The notes: generated from the letters alone by a model not told the origin. DNA of 64,000 bases from Phallus indusiatus (GCA_027605045.1 JAQFWX010000166.1:1-64000), one strand, 5' to 3'; positions 11,685 to 24,421 are shown, counted from the stretch's first letter. A program made the numbers and translations.

Positions 11685-13440
11685 TTACATCGATTTATGC
11701 GACGAGGATGCCGACGAGGCTCTTCGATTTCGTTGCATCCTCGTAGGATCAACATCCGATATGCCAACAAGTCGGGCGAAGAAAGAAAGGACTGGTTTTA
11801 TTTAGTAAAGCAAACGCGCACGTCTAAATACTCACTGTCAATAGCAGAAACAACCCCTCGTAAATTGCCTTTGAGAGGAACAGATGTGGTTTCTCTTACA
11901 TCGTCCGTTATGATGAAAACTCGTTGGGCATTGGCTTAATTCCAGCTCAGAATTAAGATAGTGAAATATAGCACTCGATAAACTTACTGGCGAGTAATTT
12001 CTGGATAACATGGCTTAAAGTTGAATCCGGTAGAACGCCGTAGACTTATCGGTCTATGAGGAATGACACGACTGGGATAGGAATGTGTGAACTACCTGGA
12101 TATTTGTCTACTCCGTCCAGAGAGCCGTCAGGAGCCTTGAGAATTATGCGTGAACAACACGCAAATGAGAAACTCAAACTAACAACAATACCTTTATTAA
12201 CCGTATAAACTGACCTAATGACGTAGTTAAAATCTTTTTGCTCTGACTAGGGGCGACAATCTGTAAACCTTGAGATGATGTCTGTGATGTCGGTAAAATA
12301 AGGAATAACCAACCCGTGCGATATCCGTGACAGTAATAGTTGACATGAGATCTCCCGACTTATCGTCCAGAATTGCAATCGAACTCAGGCCTTGTTCAGA
12401 CATTATCTTCATAGCGTCTAATACTGTTTCTGTTGAGAGACAAGAAGTTACTTGTTTCGATCCAAGTTCTAATGCAGAGACAGGTTCCTCTAGAACACGT
12501 TTGAGCACTTCGATATTATGAGCCTGTCGATTATCAGAGAGAACGAAAAATAGGCGAGCTGTATCTTGCATACTTGTTCCACAAGCCATCCCAGAAGACC
12601 CATATTTGATATCATGGCTGGATATTCATCGATCACAACTGAACGACCACGTTAATAACATCACACGAAGCAGGCTAATCAAATCACCTCGATGAGCCCC
12701 TTGAGAGAAAAGTCTGAGAAGGGTTGCAACAGAATCAGATTTAGGTGCAGTAATAAAGGGGTTTTTCTCAGAAAGATCTTGATAGACATAATTGTTAAAT
12801 ATGGAATTTGTGATACTTCCTGACTATGAAGGGCTCCACTCACCAGCGCATAATTTTACGGGTACTTTTCCATTCCTTGCAGCATTAAGAATTTGTATTA
12901 TACGATTTTGGACATCGATATCGTCTTCATTAATCAGGTGCGATTGTGAAGCAAGGGTTAGAAAGGCATTGACATCCGCGCACTGCAATTGATTTGGATC
13001 AGAATTCAATTTAAAGACTATTATATATATCTTACTAACGTCGAAAAGGCCAACCATGGAAACTTTTTCATCTTCCGAAGTCGTCACAGTTAGACAAGGA
13101 GCCTCATTTGCGATGAGAATCTGAAAGCATCCAACATTTGAGGTCTATACTGGCAACCAACGAACGCTGACGACACAGACATACCTCACATGCTGAATCG
13201 ACAGATGTTTCAGCATCTATTTGTATTATCTTTTCCTCTGGAAGCTCTATGATGAATTTTTTTATCAGATACGCCGTTTGACCTCAATTGCGTTTGCTGC
13301 TTACCTGTTACGGAAGTCAAGCTTAGAGCTTTCAAGTCGGGAGATCCTTTAGCTAGGTCTATAAGCGACAAAACATTTTCGTATCCAGTGAGTGACAAAG
13401 ACTTGTTGGATGACACAGAGATCCGTCTAGAATGCGACAT
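11685..13440 (-). CDS. CBS-domain protein (AMPK-gamma/Sds23-like)
   Basis: Nine or more short exons splice into a protein made mainly of CBS motifs, which bind adenine nucleotides in AMPK-gamma-type regulators. The start is MSHSRRISVSSNKSLSLTG. CBS-like units are visible around LPEEKIIQIDAETSVDSAC with VGLFDCADVNAFLTLA; NPFITAPKSDSVATLLRLF with VVIDEYPAMISNMGLLGWLV; VTSCLSTETVLDAMKIM with ITVTDIAR; and VLPDSTLSHVIQKLL with LRGVVSAIDILSFFARL. The tail MQRNRRASSASSSHKSM is Ser/Arg-rich. Four CBS repeats fit Snf4/Sds23-type proteins, but I cannot say which one. Kinase-complex membership and nucleotide binding are inference. Confidence 0.8.
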
Positions 13441-13786
13441 TTACATTTACGGAGGCGGGAGACATGAATTTTGAATGATGTAATGCACTCATTCCACTTG
13501 GAATTTTCCTGGTATCCGGCTTAAATTTCTTCGGCGCTTGTCGCCGTTCTATTCCAACTCATGTGCTCGATTATTCATAATTTTGGTCATTTATGTTTAT
13601 TACTCTAACTTTGGAGTTTGTCTGAGAATAGTTTATTGATCCAGTACATCCCAGATATGCACTGCACGGGAAGCATTGTTTGTCAGCGAACCAGTAGTGA
13701 TTTGCGTATGTTTCATATAGACTTGTGGTTCACCTGTATATGTTTAGGTTTATTGAGTGAATAAGGAACTGTTTGAGTAGTGACCC

Positions 13787-14319
13787 TTACCCTGAGCTCT
13801 TCTCTTGTGGTATGTCTTTAGATATTAGTCCCAGGCCTACAATAACACCATCAGCCGTAATTTCGGCAGCTTGTCGACTATCCTTGGCTTGTTCCCGCGC
13901 AATCTTCATGAACTGCGATTGTACGGTCTGAGCCCTTTTTATCTGGGGAAGAACGATATTCATTAGAACGACTAGTAGTTATGACGGGAAGAAGGCGCAC
14001 CTCTTTCGTATGGTGGAGACATTCCAAGTAGTCTTCCGCCGAGGGCATGCATTCGGAGGGTTTGTCTGTGTTTGCATAACACTGTAGCAGTATTTCTTTC
14101 AGCCTCAAACGCGTATTAAATACAAGAGAAAAGCCGTACTTTCGAGAACTCTTGCCAATGTGAGAAGCACCTTGACCGACCTATCCTGAGATGAGGGGGA
14201 GAAATGTCATTATTAAACTTGAAACGTACCACCGTGCCAACCAAAACCTGACTGAGAAAGTCGTGAAAGTTGTGAATACGACAGCAGCTGAATGACAATC
14301 CGTTTGCACTTACCGCCAT
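13787..14319 (-). CDS. Mitochondrial complex I subunit NDUFS5 (15 kDa)
   Basis: A small accessory subunit of NADH:ubiquinone oxidoreductase on the intermembrane-space side of complex I. Five exons give a protein of about 101 residues: MASGFGWHGG, then CFSHWQEFSKC and CMPSAEDYLEC, the paired C-x9-C helices that are disulfide-bonded by the Mia40 pathway. The remainder is a helical tail ending DIPQEKSSG. The first coding exon holds only two codons (ATG GCG) before its intron. Start codons of this gene and of the GET5-like gene are 63 bp apart on opposite strands, so they share one promoter region. Confidence 0.9.
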
Positions 14320-14382
14320 GGTGTCCCGTTGCGATTAGCAAAGTGTGACAACCGTCTTGTCACTCTGGAAGGGTTCTGTATT
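14320..14382. promoter_or_regulatory. 63-bp divergent promoter/5' leader region
   Basis: The whole interval between the start codons of the NDUFS5 gene (-) and the GET5-like gene (+). Both promoters or at least their 5' leaders must overlap here or reach into the neighbouring gene. No TATA-like box is obvious. Confidence 0.5.
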
Positions 14383-15227
14383 ATGGCTTCCGCACCGAAC
14401 TCGTTTCCAGGCGAAGTTACATTTATCAAAGGACATATCAATATCTTGACATCGTCACCGATCACATATGCTGATAATTTCCAGCCTCCTCTAGAACAGT
14501 ACTCGAAAAAGATATCGGCTTTTCCAGTACGCTAACTATCAAATCCCTCAAAGTCCTTGGCTAATTCACGTATCTTTCTGCAGGTCGAGTTGCCTAAGCC
14601 TCCGGAAAGGAAGTCTTCGTCTTCCTCTGCTGTAACAGGCACCGTTTCTGTCGTTTTCAAGTCGGCCAAGCCTCCGCTCTCATTTCCCTTGATGTCTCTC
14701 CATCCGATACCATTTCGACAATAAAACAACAACTCGCTTCGCAACCCCGAGCACCACAAGCTGATATTCAGCGACTTTTACTAAAAGGAAAGGCCTTGGC
14801 AGATAACAAGTTACTGAAGGAATATGGCGTAACCTCGGGCACGGTAATCAACTTAATGATTAAACCTGGCTCCCATTGGGATGGCTCGGAGACTGCTATA
14901 CCGAATAATTCGACATCGCCGGTGCCCTCAGTGGTGATCTCGACTTCAGAAACATCCCGGCCTTCTCCAATTCCTCTAGATCTAAACACGGGCTCGTTTC
15001 CTCCAGTGCCTCAATCAGGTCCCGAAGTTTCTTCCTTCCATAACACAATAGCATCATCAGATTTCTGGGACCGTCTTTATGTTTTCCTGCAAAGTGAATT
15101 CAGTAATAAAGAGGACGCGACCGCTGCTTTCGAACGATTTTTCCTCGCCAGTAAGGACAAATTAACCGTTGGAGAAATCGCGAGGATCAGAGATCAAGTT
15201 GGAATTGTCGGGATGGCAGGAACGTAA
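14383..15227 (+). CDS. GET5: Get5/UBL4A-like ubiquitin-domain protein
   Basis: Probable Get5 (Mdy2), the adaptor that with Get4 passes tail-anchored membrane proteins from Sgt2 to Get3 in the cytosol. One intron (about 14533-14583). The N-terminus MASAPNSFPGEVTFIKGH is unassigned and would be the Get4-binding part. The ubiquitin-like domain runs from TGTVSVVFKSAKPPLSF through STIKQQLASQPR and IQRLLLKGKALADNKLLKEY to VINLMIKPG. A Ser/Pro linker precedes a C-terminal helical dimerisation domain (FWDRLYVFLQSEFSNKEDAT, LTVGEIARIRDQVG) that matches the Get5/UBL4A C-terminal pattern. About 261 residues. A generic UBL protein is the alternative. Confidence 0.75.
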
Positions 15228-15511
15228 CTATTAATATAAGCTAATGATATGTTGTAATATACCATTTGACCTGACTTCTTCAGTCAATGTTAGCAGCTTA
15301 TTGCGTGTTGTGTCAGTAGCACTCTAAAAGGCACAACAGGGTGCTACGAGCAAATTCGATGACGCTATTTGACATTGAGTAATTAATTACATAAAGATAC
15401 AGATGGATATAACGAGAGACCAGTCACGTTAGTTTTGGTAAGGTTGATTAGAAGTGAATGCAATTATTGAAACTAGTGCTATGTAATTTTGAACTGTTGT
15501 GAGATCGACTT

Positions 15512-16531
15512 CTACGGAAAATCGTCGTCATCTTCGGTGATATCGATACAAAATGGATATTGTGTTTCTGGCCAGGTAAATGTTGTTGGTTTGAGACGAT
15601 TCTTGATGTCATTAGTGAGATTATTTATAAACCTAGCAAAAAGCAGTTAAACAAGGACATGAGCTGTAAGTCATAAACAGGGGACAAACTTATTGCGTTC
15701 GACAATGTTGTTAAGCAAGATTGCCTTGGTATGCTGGTGCGTTTCTTGTTGCCACTCTTCCAGTAAACGTTTGTTTATTTGAATTGTGTTATCCAGAATT
15801 TGTTGTTTAGTCGAAATGTCAATCTCTGGGGAAGGCATTTCTGGTATCGGTGGAAGTTGTGGAACAGGAGAAGGAGGTCGACTAGCGGTGTGGAATATTG
15901 TGCGAGAAGGTAAGGTTGAAGGCGCCTGAGTAGTAATTGGGAGAGAATAGCGTCTAATTGACTGGTTCTGAATGGCAGTCTGTGTTCGAGAATTGGACAG
16001 CGAGCTTAAAGGACTCGGTCCAAGTGTTAAAGCGTGATGCTGTGGAAGGGTCATGTCGCCATTATCTGATCTTGTATCGATATCAATCTGGTCTGACATG
16101 GAGTGATTTGGATTGGGAATGAAGGAAATATGTGGCACAGAAGAAATCGAATCAAAACCAGTCATAGACGGTCGATGTGTTAAAAATCCTTGGAAGGGCT
16201 GCAGCTGGCCTGCACCGGCGCCGAAAGGCATAAGGGAATTGGGGATACCCAATGACGACACAACGCGCTGTTCTTTTTTACGATGATATTTTCCAGTCCT
16301 CTTGGGCTTTTTTGTCGGGTCTGAGTGCACGTTCTCGTCGTGGTTGTCGCGTTTAAACGCGTGAAGAGAGTCTGTAAAATCACATGAGCTTTAGTCTTAA
16401 CGAACACTTGACATGCAAATAATACCTGAACTGGACAAGCTTCGTCGTGGTTGAAAAATTGTCTGATTTTTGTGGGACGCAGACGAGGTCATGATTATTG
16501 GACCAGAAGAGGAAGAAACGTAGAACGACAT
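15512..16531 (-). CDS. Hypothetical low-complexity protein
   Basis: Not recognised. Three exons give about 300 residues. The N-terminal part is Ser/Lys-rich with a basic nuclear-type stretch (KKPKRTGKYHRKKEQR). The middle is Ser/Pro-rich and probably disordered. The C-terminal part is predicted helical (TKQQILDNTIQINKRLLEEW, AILLNNIVERNK) and ends FCIDITEDDDDFP, an acidic tail. The reading frame runs cleanly through both introns (about 16433-16380 and 15694-15640), which supports a real gene. The helical block could be a small interaction domain; function unknown. Convergent with GET5 and divergent from the NTF2-fold gene (170 bp between start codons). Confidence 0.7.
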
Positions 16532-16701
16532 TTATGGTGGTAGAAGAGCGACGTCACAAAAGAAAGGTGTTTTTGGGCGGTGGTTGCTTAGAGGTGTGAG
16601 GAAATAAAATGCATGGTCGAGCGAGAAAACTCAAATGGAGCGCGTAATTTAAACTGGGTTAATTTAGCGCCCGCTTACATACGCCCTCGCGTTTGGCAGT
16701 C

Positions 16702-19129
16702 ATGCCGCCTTTCAACACCGGAGAGCAACGACCACAGGACGACGACGAATTGATGAGTGTCGCCGCCCCTTCAAAAAGGCGGAAGATTGATGTCTGCAGC
16801 GCGGTAGCTGTGAAACGAGAACGCAGTCCATCTCCATCATTGGTTCCCCTGCAACGGACTCGGAGCCCACAGCTATCAGGCGTTATTTTCGTCAAATATC
16901 CGAGCGATTGCTCTCCACCCCATGCCAATTGGAAAGCAAATCGCTCACGATGCTTGTGCGAAGAGACAGCGAAGCTGCAAGCTCTTGGGTTAACCATTGT
17001 CCGCAGACTTATTCGGTAACTTTTATCTTCAACTGGTGCAGTTCGCGAGATCCTGATTATTTCCAGGGATGATGGTTTAGCCTTCGACTGGTCAGTTGAA
17101 CGCGGTTGAGACGGTATATGCTTTTGAAAGTTTCATTTTATCCAGGTCAAGTGAAGTACCTGTCGATTGTGTCACTCTAAAACCGCCCAATTTCACCAGA
17201 AATGCCAGCCAATCCGCAACCGTGCAGCCTACTACATCAGACTCTTCTCGACCTACAAGGGAGACCTCTCAATCCGCGGGAAATAACTCCCAGCCTACAG
17301 ACAACACTTCTCGACAAGCAAGCAGCATCTCTCAGTCTACAAGGAACTCTCGCCCTCCGAGGGATGCCTCTCAAGCGAGCGACGTGCCGCCCCAGATCAC
17401 GAGGTCACAGTCTACAAGAGACCCCTCACAACCCAGGAGAGAGACCGACCAAGTTAACGACTCTGATCCCACTTCTACAACCTCTGATCTTCTCGGACTT
17501 GCGTTGCAAGATCAAGTGACTATTTGTCAGACTACGGAACCTTCTGAGCCTGCCGCTGAAACCGCTGCGCCGAATGTAATGCGGTTAATGAACATTGATA
17601 GATCCATGGCTGAAGCATCTTCGAGCGAATCCTCAGAGTTTGCTGTTGTCGGTGCAGCTATCAGAGACACTTCATTATCCGGTGACCAGCAGCCTGCTTC
17701 TAGCCCATCCTCTCCCAAAGAGTACAGAAGATTGATACCCCCGGACGTCAGGATCTATAAACAAAATGCAAACAGCAAGTTTTCTTATCGATTCAATGAA
17801 CCGGCCTCTCGTCGAAAACGCCGTCTGGAATGGATTGAGAAAGAAGTCCAAAAGATAGAGGGGTACACCGGCGAAAAAGTTTCAGGTTATAAATACGACG
17901 GGAATTATGTGATAATAACCCTGGAAAGCAGGAATCGCAACGCAGCCAATGTGTCAAACTACCGGCCCCCAAGTCGACCGACTCCAATTACACCCAATGG
18001 TAAAGCAAAACAATCATTACCCAAACCTAAACCACGCCCGGTCACCGTATCGCCAAAGGCACCCGTTCATGTCTCACCTCACGCAACTACTACTACTGCT
18101 CGGCCACCCATTCCAGCATTAGAGCGCCCCCAATCATCAACTCATTCCCAACTGAACACACGGCCAACCCCTCCAGTTCGAACCCAGACCAACACACCCA
18201 CTGAGCGTCGTCCCCCTCAGCGGTCTTCCTTGTCAAGTGCTTCCTCCACCAAACGGGTTATGACCATTTCGTCTACAGCAAATGCACCTACCACCTCTGC
18301 TACCCCTGCCGCCTCTGCCACTTCTGCCGTATCTACTCAACTCCCATCCAATATATCCAATATATCCGCTGCTGGTACATCGAACTCAAACCCAGCACGC
18401 GCATTGTCACCTGCTATCTCAATATCTTCTGATGATTCAAACGCGTTGCCGTCACCACGATCCCTTTTTACGCCTTTTGAAAAACAGTCAATTGCACAAC
18501 GACAAGCATCTCCCGAACATTTAGACCTCAAGAGTGTAGAATCAAGAGGGCTCCAATTTTTAGAACGGTGAGCACAGTCAGGAATGATAATTAAACGATA
18601 TTTATAAATCAATAGATATCTAATGCTGTACGATGCGAATCGTCAAGAACTAGCGTCAGCATTCACACCAAATGCGACGTTTACACTAACAGACGACGGT
18701 AAAGACGATTGATCTTCTTTTGAATTGTCTCTGATGATAATCAATCAGTGATACATGGAGCTAAACCAAGACAGGTTGTTAATAGTCCTTCTGCCATCAG
18801 TCAAGCAATACAAAATCTCGATGATGGTCTACATCGATCTATTAAAAGCAATATATCCTATGATATGACTCCTCTAGACGACGTCAATCCCGGTGCAATG
18901 ATGTTAGTCTGTGATGGCACGGTCGTCCCAAGAAATCACTCTGCGCCTTCTAACACATTTTCTCGTATCTTCATCTTGCGGCGAAACACCGATAACGACC
19001 GGTATGTGGAAGGCCTCGTTTTCCCAATCCTCTCTACCTTTGGCAAAAAAAGTTCACAACGATTTCATCAATAGGAATTTGTGGCCTTTGAAAATAGCGG
19101 TTGAAAAGCTCACACTGAAGCGCATATAA
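16702..19129 (+). CDS. NTF2-fold protein with long disordered region
   Basis: About 715 residues over six exons. The N-terminus MPPFNTGEQRPQDDDEL leads to a basic SKRRKID motif, probably a nuclear signal. The next 400 or more residues are Ser/Thr/Pro/Gln-rich and disordered, with imperfect repeats around Q-S-T-R-D. A short ordered block lies in the middle (RRLEWIEKEVQKIEGYTGEK). The C-terminal 160 residues look like an NTF2-like domain as in Mex67/NXF mRNA-export factors: RYLMLYDANRQELASAF, PNATFTLTDD, ISQAIQNL and the end LWPLKIAVEKLTLKRI. No LRR or UBA domain is seen, so this is not a full Mex67. A role in RNA or nuclear transport is inference. Confidence 0.75.
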
Positions 19130-19473
19130 TTCAACTACTCTTTTAGCTATATTGTTATCCGCTAGGATCGCTCTTTCTCTCTCAAGTTTATAAGAGATTG
19201 AAACGGCCGATGGTACGTCGACCCCGAGTTGCGGATCAACACACTAGATACTAAGAAGAGATGGAGTATGGCGAAAAACAAAGACATCAAGTCAGACATT
19301 CAGAGAATATACGCATACATTCCAGCGCCGCATATTAGCGCAAACTTGTTACCATATCTCAATAACTGAGAATGCAATGATACATAAAGCAAATACAAAA
19401 TGTCGTAGCTGTGGTCATAATAGTTCGTGACAAATAAGACAACACAAAAGTACATATGTGAAATTACAAGAGA

Positions 19474-22074
19474 CTACCAAAATTTTCCGAGTACACTGGT
19501 GCGTTTGACGGCGGTTATCGACTTTCTTTTGCCGCCAAGGATTAGATTCATTCCGTTGATTGCAACGCTGACCGATCGCATAGGCGTTGAATCATAGACG
19601 TGTGGGACGGGTTGCGATAGTGGTGGTGATGTCAATCGAGGATTTTGTAGCTCCTTCTCATAAATGGAAGGTTTCCTGGCTGTAGTGGCAAGATTAGAAT
19701 ATTTGGGATCGTTGAACGTTTCCCTAGCAGCCTTGAGGCGGTTCAGGACCTAGGGACGCAATATATTACACTATACTCAGAAGCCAATGAAATTGACCCA
19801 CTTGCTCGTAAAACTCAATTTCGCTATCTAGGTGTTCTGTTACAAATCGCTGAAAATCTTCATTCTTTTGTTGATGATAGGTTTCGAATTCTGCCATTGT
19901 CGTGTTCAATACGGTTTCACAGCGGGAGGCTGCTTCCTCGTTGTTCTGGATTGGAGGTCAAGAGCTTTTTACAAAAAAAGGGAAAATTGAAAGTAGTTTA
20001 CCGAGCGTGATTCGTGAGCAGAGTATCTTGATAAAGTTGAACGATGTGTCTCGACAATTGACTGGGATACATTAATGGCATGCCGGGTCTGGGCCTATCA
20101 GCCACAGCAACCTACCGCATATACCACTGAAGGATGTGCTAAATCTTTCAATGTTTCGTGTAAGGCTAATTGTCGTCTTCGCGCCTAAGAATCATTGCAA
20201 TGAATTAGATATGGAGAAACAAAAGTAGAGATGGATCCATACATTGTCGTCATGCAAATCTGCCACGATCTGCAGCGTCTCGGCAGTTTTCTGTATTGCC
20301 TTTGTCATTTTTAGACAATCTATAAGATTCTCAGAATGAAAAGAGACGTAGTCGTAGACAAATGACGCACCTTCACATCCATTCTTCCAGCACCAAGCAC
20401 CTTCATCATTCGAGAGACCACTTTGATTTGTATTCTCATCCTCGTCTTCATTATTCGTTTGCAGATCGGATGGAGCACCGCTCGAGAAAGGAGTAGAAAT
20501 AATCAAAGATAATAAACCGTATGATAACAGCCGTTGAGAATTTGCCATTTCTATAGTTATCCAGTACAAAATTGGTTAAAAGAAAGAAAAAAGGAGCAAG
20601 TATACATACCTAACCTGGAGCTTCTCAGAGTCTCATAGATGGACCTCATGTTCTGAACACTCTTATCCACAGCTTTGACATGTCTGTCAAAACGCTCAAC
20701 TGTCTGCGCGGCTTCTTCCATGTCAAAGTTAAACATCGGATGGTAGACTCTTGCATAGAAGCTGGCACCTGCAGGCGGAGCGTTGAGAAACTTTGGCAGA
20801 ACGCGGTTCCATTGCTTTTCGTTCTCGCAACTCAAGAAGAAAGTCAGAACTTCGATGTACCGTGCTATTGGATGTCGAATGACTCTCGCAAGATAGCGCT
20901 CGAGATCACCGCGTCGAGCTTCGACAAATTCTTCGCTAAAACGACCGGCGTATTGTTTTTCCGGAAGTGGTGGAAGAGCGATGCCTGGAAGCTGTCGAGA
21001 CAAGACGGTATGCAAAAAGACGAAGTGGGAGTATCTTCTGTGGACAGTGACTCTCGTCGGCGATGCAGGTCGTTGATTTTCATGATTTTCCCCATTGCTT
21101 TCTGGCGGGAAGAAAACGGATGTGACAAGATATATGGTATACGAGCCTGCGATAACCGAGGTTCGTTTCGAAGGCGAGTGGACCAATATGCGAAATGTAG
21201 GTAGCTTTGTCTGCCAAGATGGCCCTGACTCGACGAAATGTCGGTCTGAAAGGACATCTAAAGCATCGTCCTCGTCTGCTTCGGCATCAACATCATCATT
21301 GACGTACCAAGTCGATCTCTTGCGATGCGAGGATTTAGCCGGAGGTTCTGGACTCAGATTGACCGAAGCACCTTTCAGGATCCAGTCTTCGGCTCCGGTA
21401 GTAACGAAACTGGAGAAGCGATTGAGACTTTTGCCTCGGAGAAGACTGTCTCTGAAACTTGGAAAATAGAACCAATCTCCTGTTGAATGCGATTCAAGTG
21501 GAAGGATAGATTCAACTTGTTGTGGCGAATTCGGTGTGATCGTATTACTACCATCCAAATCTCCAGAATCATGTCCCAGTACGAGAGGAACCATTTCAGA
21601 AGTAAACTTGGTAGCATGTCAAAACCGAAATGTATCAAAAAAGTTAGGTTTTCATACGGCATAGTACGATTGGGGTATAAGGCCAATTTCGCCTTTGACA
21701 CGAGCAAGGCTCCACCCGTCGTCCAATATATCCTTGACAATTTCGAGGTCTTGACCAGCGACAATTGTTAGCTCGCGAAATTCAGATTTTCCCTCAAAAT
21801 CATACAATGCACGCGCGGGTCGACCTTTATATTCGTCTTCGTCTGGTTCGCCTTCATCGTCTGACAAGGAATGAGGGTGACCTCCGAGCTCTTTATCAGT
21901 TTGTTCGGTAACCCATGCATTTGAGGTGTTGATTCCAGCATCAAAATCATAAGATTGCCTGAGCATATCCGCTGTAATTGAAGTCGGCGTGGCAGGTACA
22001 TTGTCTGGCGAGGAGGGGGAAATAGGCATATCTCCTGTAGCATGAGATCGAAGCCTTTCCCGGCGCTCAATCAT
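19474..22074 (-). CDS. Sorting nexin with SH3, PX and BAR regions
   Basis: Endosomal or endocytic membrane-remodelling protein resembling the SNX9/SNX18 domain order. Residues about 85-140 form an SH3 domain (GRPARALYDFEGKSEFREL, GWSLARVKGEIGLIPQSYY). The PX domain starts about residue 260 (LPTFRILVHSP, then HRRYSHFVFLHTVLSRQLPG and LPPLPEKQ, with a phosphoinositide-binding RRYS). A BAR-like helical region follows (FDRHVKAVDKSVQNMRSIYE, SIVETHRSTLSRY, FQRFVTEHLDSEIEFYEQVL). It ends VKRTSVLGKFW. About 740 residues, seven introns. One intron is unusually short: at 20095-20124 (30 nt) or 20095-20115 (21 nt) two in-frame stops must be removed. Confidence 0.9.
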
Positions 22075-22148
22075 GATGACGATGCGCTTAAATTAAGACC
22101 CTCAGCACTTGCAGTCCCATTCCTGCTTTGAAATCCAAAACAAATCAT

Positions 22149-23786
22149 CTATGATATTATAAGGCTCTGGTAATTATAAACTTTTGCAGTAAGATAAGGT
22201 ATCATGAATATTATCAAGCATAGTTTGAACCAAGAACTGAATTCATGAGGTCCACCGGTGGAAAGATTTATCATTGCACCGACAGATCCGATGTCCATAT
22301 CCACCTCCTTTCCTTGAGCTAGTAATTTAATCTGAGAATCATACCAAGCGGTGCCTATCCCAGCACTAGCAAATTTGGGTATCGATTCAGGTTGAGCCAA
22401 TACCGGCTCTGGTATAGGTTTGAATTGATGAACCCCGTCCTTCGAGTCGGATGAGAGAATCCGATTGGGAAGATCGGGGCACAACACCGATAATCTACCG
22501 AAGCCCAGAGCATGCGCAATATTCTGGGAGAGAACTCGAGTGCATTGAGAAGGAGTACGAAGGCCTCCTGTGAGGAGGACAAGTGGAGGTTTTTTTAAAT
22601 TCAAGGTCGAAATAGCTGCAACGGCTTGACGGGAATATGAAGCGAAGAATACCTGCCGGGAAGAGGCAAACTCTGTACAATCGCTGATATCAATCTAAGG
22701 AAGGGAAAAAGACTCGAAATGAATACCAGGTTCTTCGTAGTTGCCGCCACTGATTTCGATGAAGTCGAAACCCATAAGAGCGATTTGTTTACAATCTTCT
22801 AGAGCCTGTTCCTCGGACAAACCTTCACACGCGTAAGTTGCCGCATTCAACTTGATCCCAACCACGAATTGACTCGGCGTAGCAGCCTTAATGGCATCTA
22901 TGATCTGCTTCAAAACTACAAGACGATCCCGGTATACGTCAGAGCGGTCGTTAATCTATTTGAGTCAAGGTTAACAGAGATGACGAGAAATATCGGATAA
23001 GGTAATTTACCTTCTTCGAGAGGAACGAAGAGAGAAGATCTGTAGTAACAGTAAGTTTATTCATGTTTTTCATAAAATTGATATCGAGTTCACTTACAAC
23101 CGTGAGCAGCGTGAACCTGAACCCCATCAAAGCCAGTACGGGAAGCAAGTTGAGCAGCTCGACTAAACAGTTGTACGACCTTTTCAACTCCCGCCGTTGA
23201 CAAGGTGTTAGGTTCTTGATACATCAATTTAGTTATGATATCTGAGACAAGCCCTCGTGGAGAGGTGGCTAAGCGGTGAGAAGAACATGAGTCTGGAGCG
23301 GAAAGTAATCTTCCTCCAAGAAGACGTGGAGATTGTCGTCCAGCATGACTGATTTGCATAATAGCCAATGGAGGAGTAGACTTGTCTGTATTATGCATAG
23401 CCGCGGCGAGTTCTCTGAAAGATTTCAGCTGTGATTCCTTCCACTGTCCTTCTGGAATTTTGAGATCTCTTCCCAAAGACAAGTGGGACGGTGAAACCTG
23501 GACGTTCCCGGTTAATAGCATGCCCCATCCACCTTTAGCCCAACGAGCATATAGATGTTTATGGAGTCTGTTAGGAACCCCTCCCCAAATGGACGATAGG
23601 TTTTCATACATAGAAACCTATTTTCCATTTCCGAGTCATCAGAATGAAAGAACTCTGAGAAACGATGCATCGACTGACTTTAGCAAACCGGTTGGGCATA
23701 ACTTGTCCGTTTGGTAGAGTTACTGGGGAAGCGAGCAAGTCGACGTCCTGAGCAGTGAAAGTCTCTTTGCGGTATTCCGTTGACAT
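22149..23786 (-). CDS. Old Yellow Enzyme family NADH:flavin oxidoreductase
   Basis: FMN-dependent TIM-barrel ene-reductase that reduces activated C=C bonds with NAD(P)H. It starts MSTEYRKETFTAQDVDLLAS. Family motifs follow: LPNGQVMPNRFAK, GGWGMLLTGNVQVSPSHLSL, MQISHAGRQSP (FMN and substrate His), FDGVQVHAAHGYLLSSFLS, KINDRSDVYRDRL, FDFIEISGGNYEEPG, and LLTGGLRTPSQC with ALGFGRL near the flavin phosphate. Four introns. The C-terminus runs beyond the barrel into a hydrophobic stretch (WFKLCLIIFMIPYLTAKVY) that could anchor the protein in a membrane. Natural substrate unknown. Its stop codon is 74 bp upstream of the sorting-nexin start. Confidence 0.9.
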
Positions 23787-24421
23787 ATTTCTCGAGGAGC
23801 TAAGCTCAAGGCCAAGGTTTTCGAGCTTTGGCGGCTGGCCTGAGCTCTCAAATATACTTTTTTCCCAGATCTCAAAACCTCAAAGAGCAGAACTTGATGC
23901 GAAAAAAAAGGTCTGAAATCATGCACACGTGATTCGTAAAATGCGCTAAAGTAGTCGGGAAATCAACAATGAGTGAGAAAGCGTGATGCATCGTGATACA
24001 TGATGTGGCCAAGATGTGGCGGCGTATTCAATTTGGGTCCGGAACCGATTGCACACGGAAGCTCAGTGTTTCTTCGCCGACCTCCTGCCACTTTAATATA
24101 CAGACAGAATTTGAAGATGTAAAATGGAGGCTTCAGTAGTTCAATTATATTATATCCAGGCTTCCATCTCATATGTGATTACATTAAGGTATATACTATA
24201 CTATAGTGGATGAAATGAAAGTTAGGTAACTTCTAGACTACGCGAGATGAAAGCCGGTTTGAAACTCGAGCACCAGCTACATATCGATGATATGTCTCAT
24301 TTAAACTAAAAAGTGGCAAATGGTCAACGCGGAAAACGAACGTCAAAGATTACATGTTTAGATCAGACTTGGGCTGGACGGGCGTGAACTTGACAAGAAT
24401 ATGTTCCGTCCTTCCCATATA
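23787..24421. other. Intergenic region, no gene recognised
   Basis: About 635 bp upstream of the Old Yellow Enzyme gene and downstream of the PIG-F gene. It contains a CACGTG palindrome near 23926 and otherwise only short shadow frames. Likely promoter plus 3' untranslated sequence. Confidence 0.45.
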
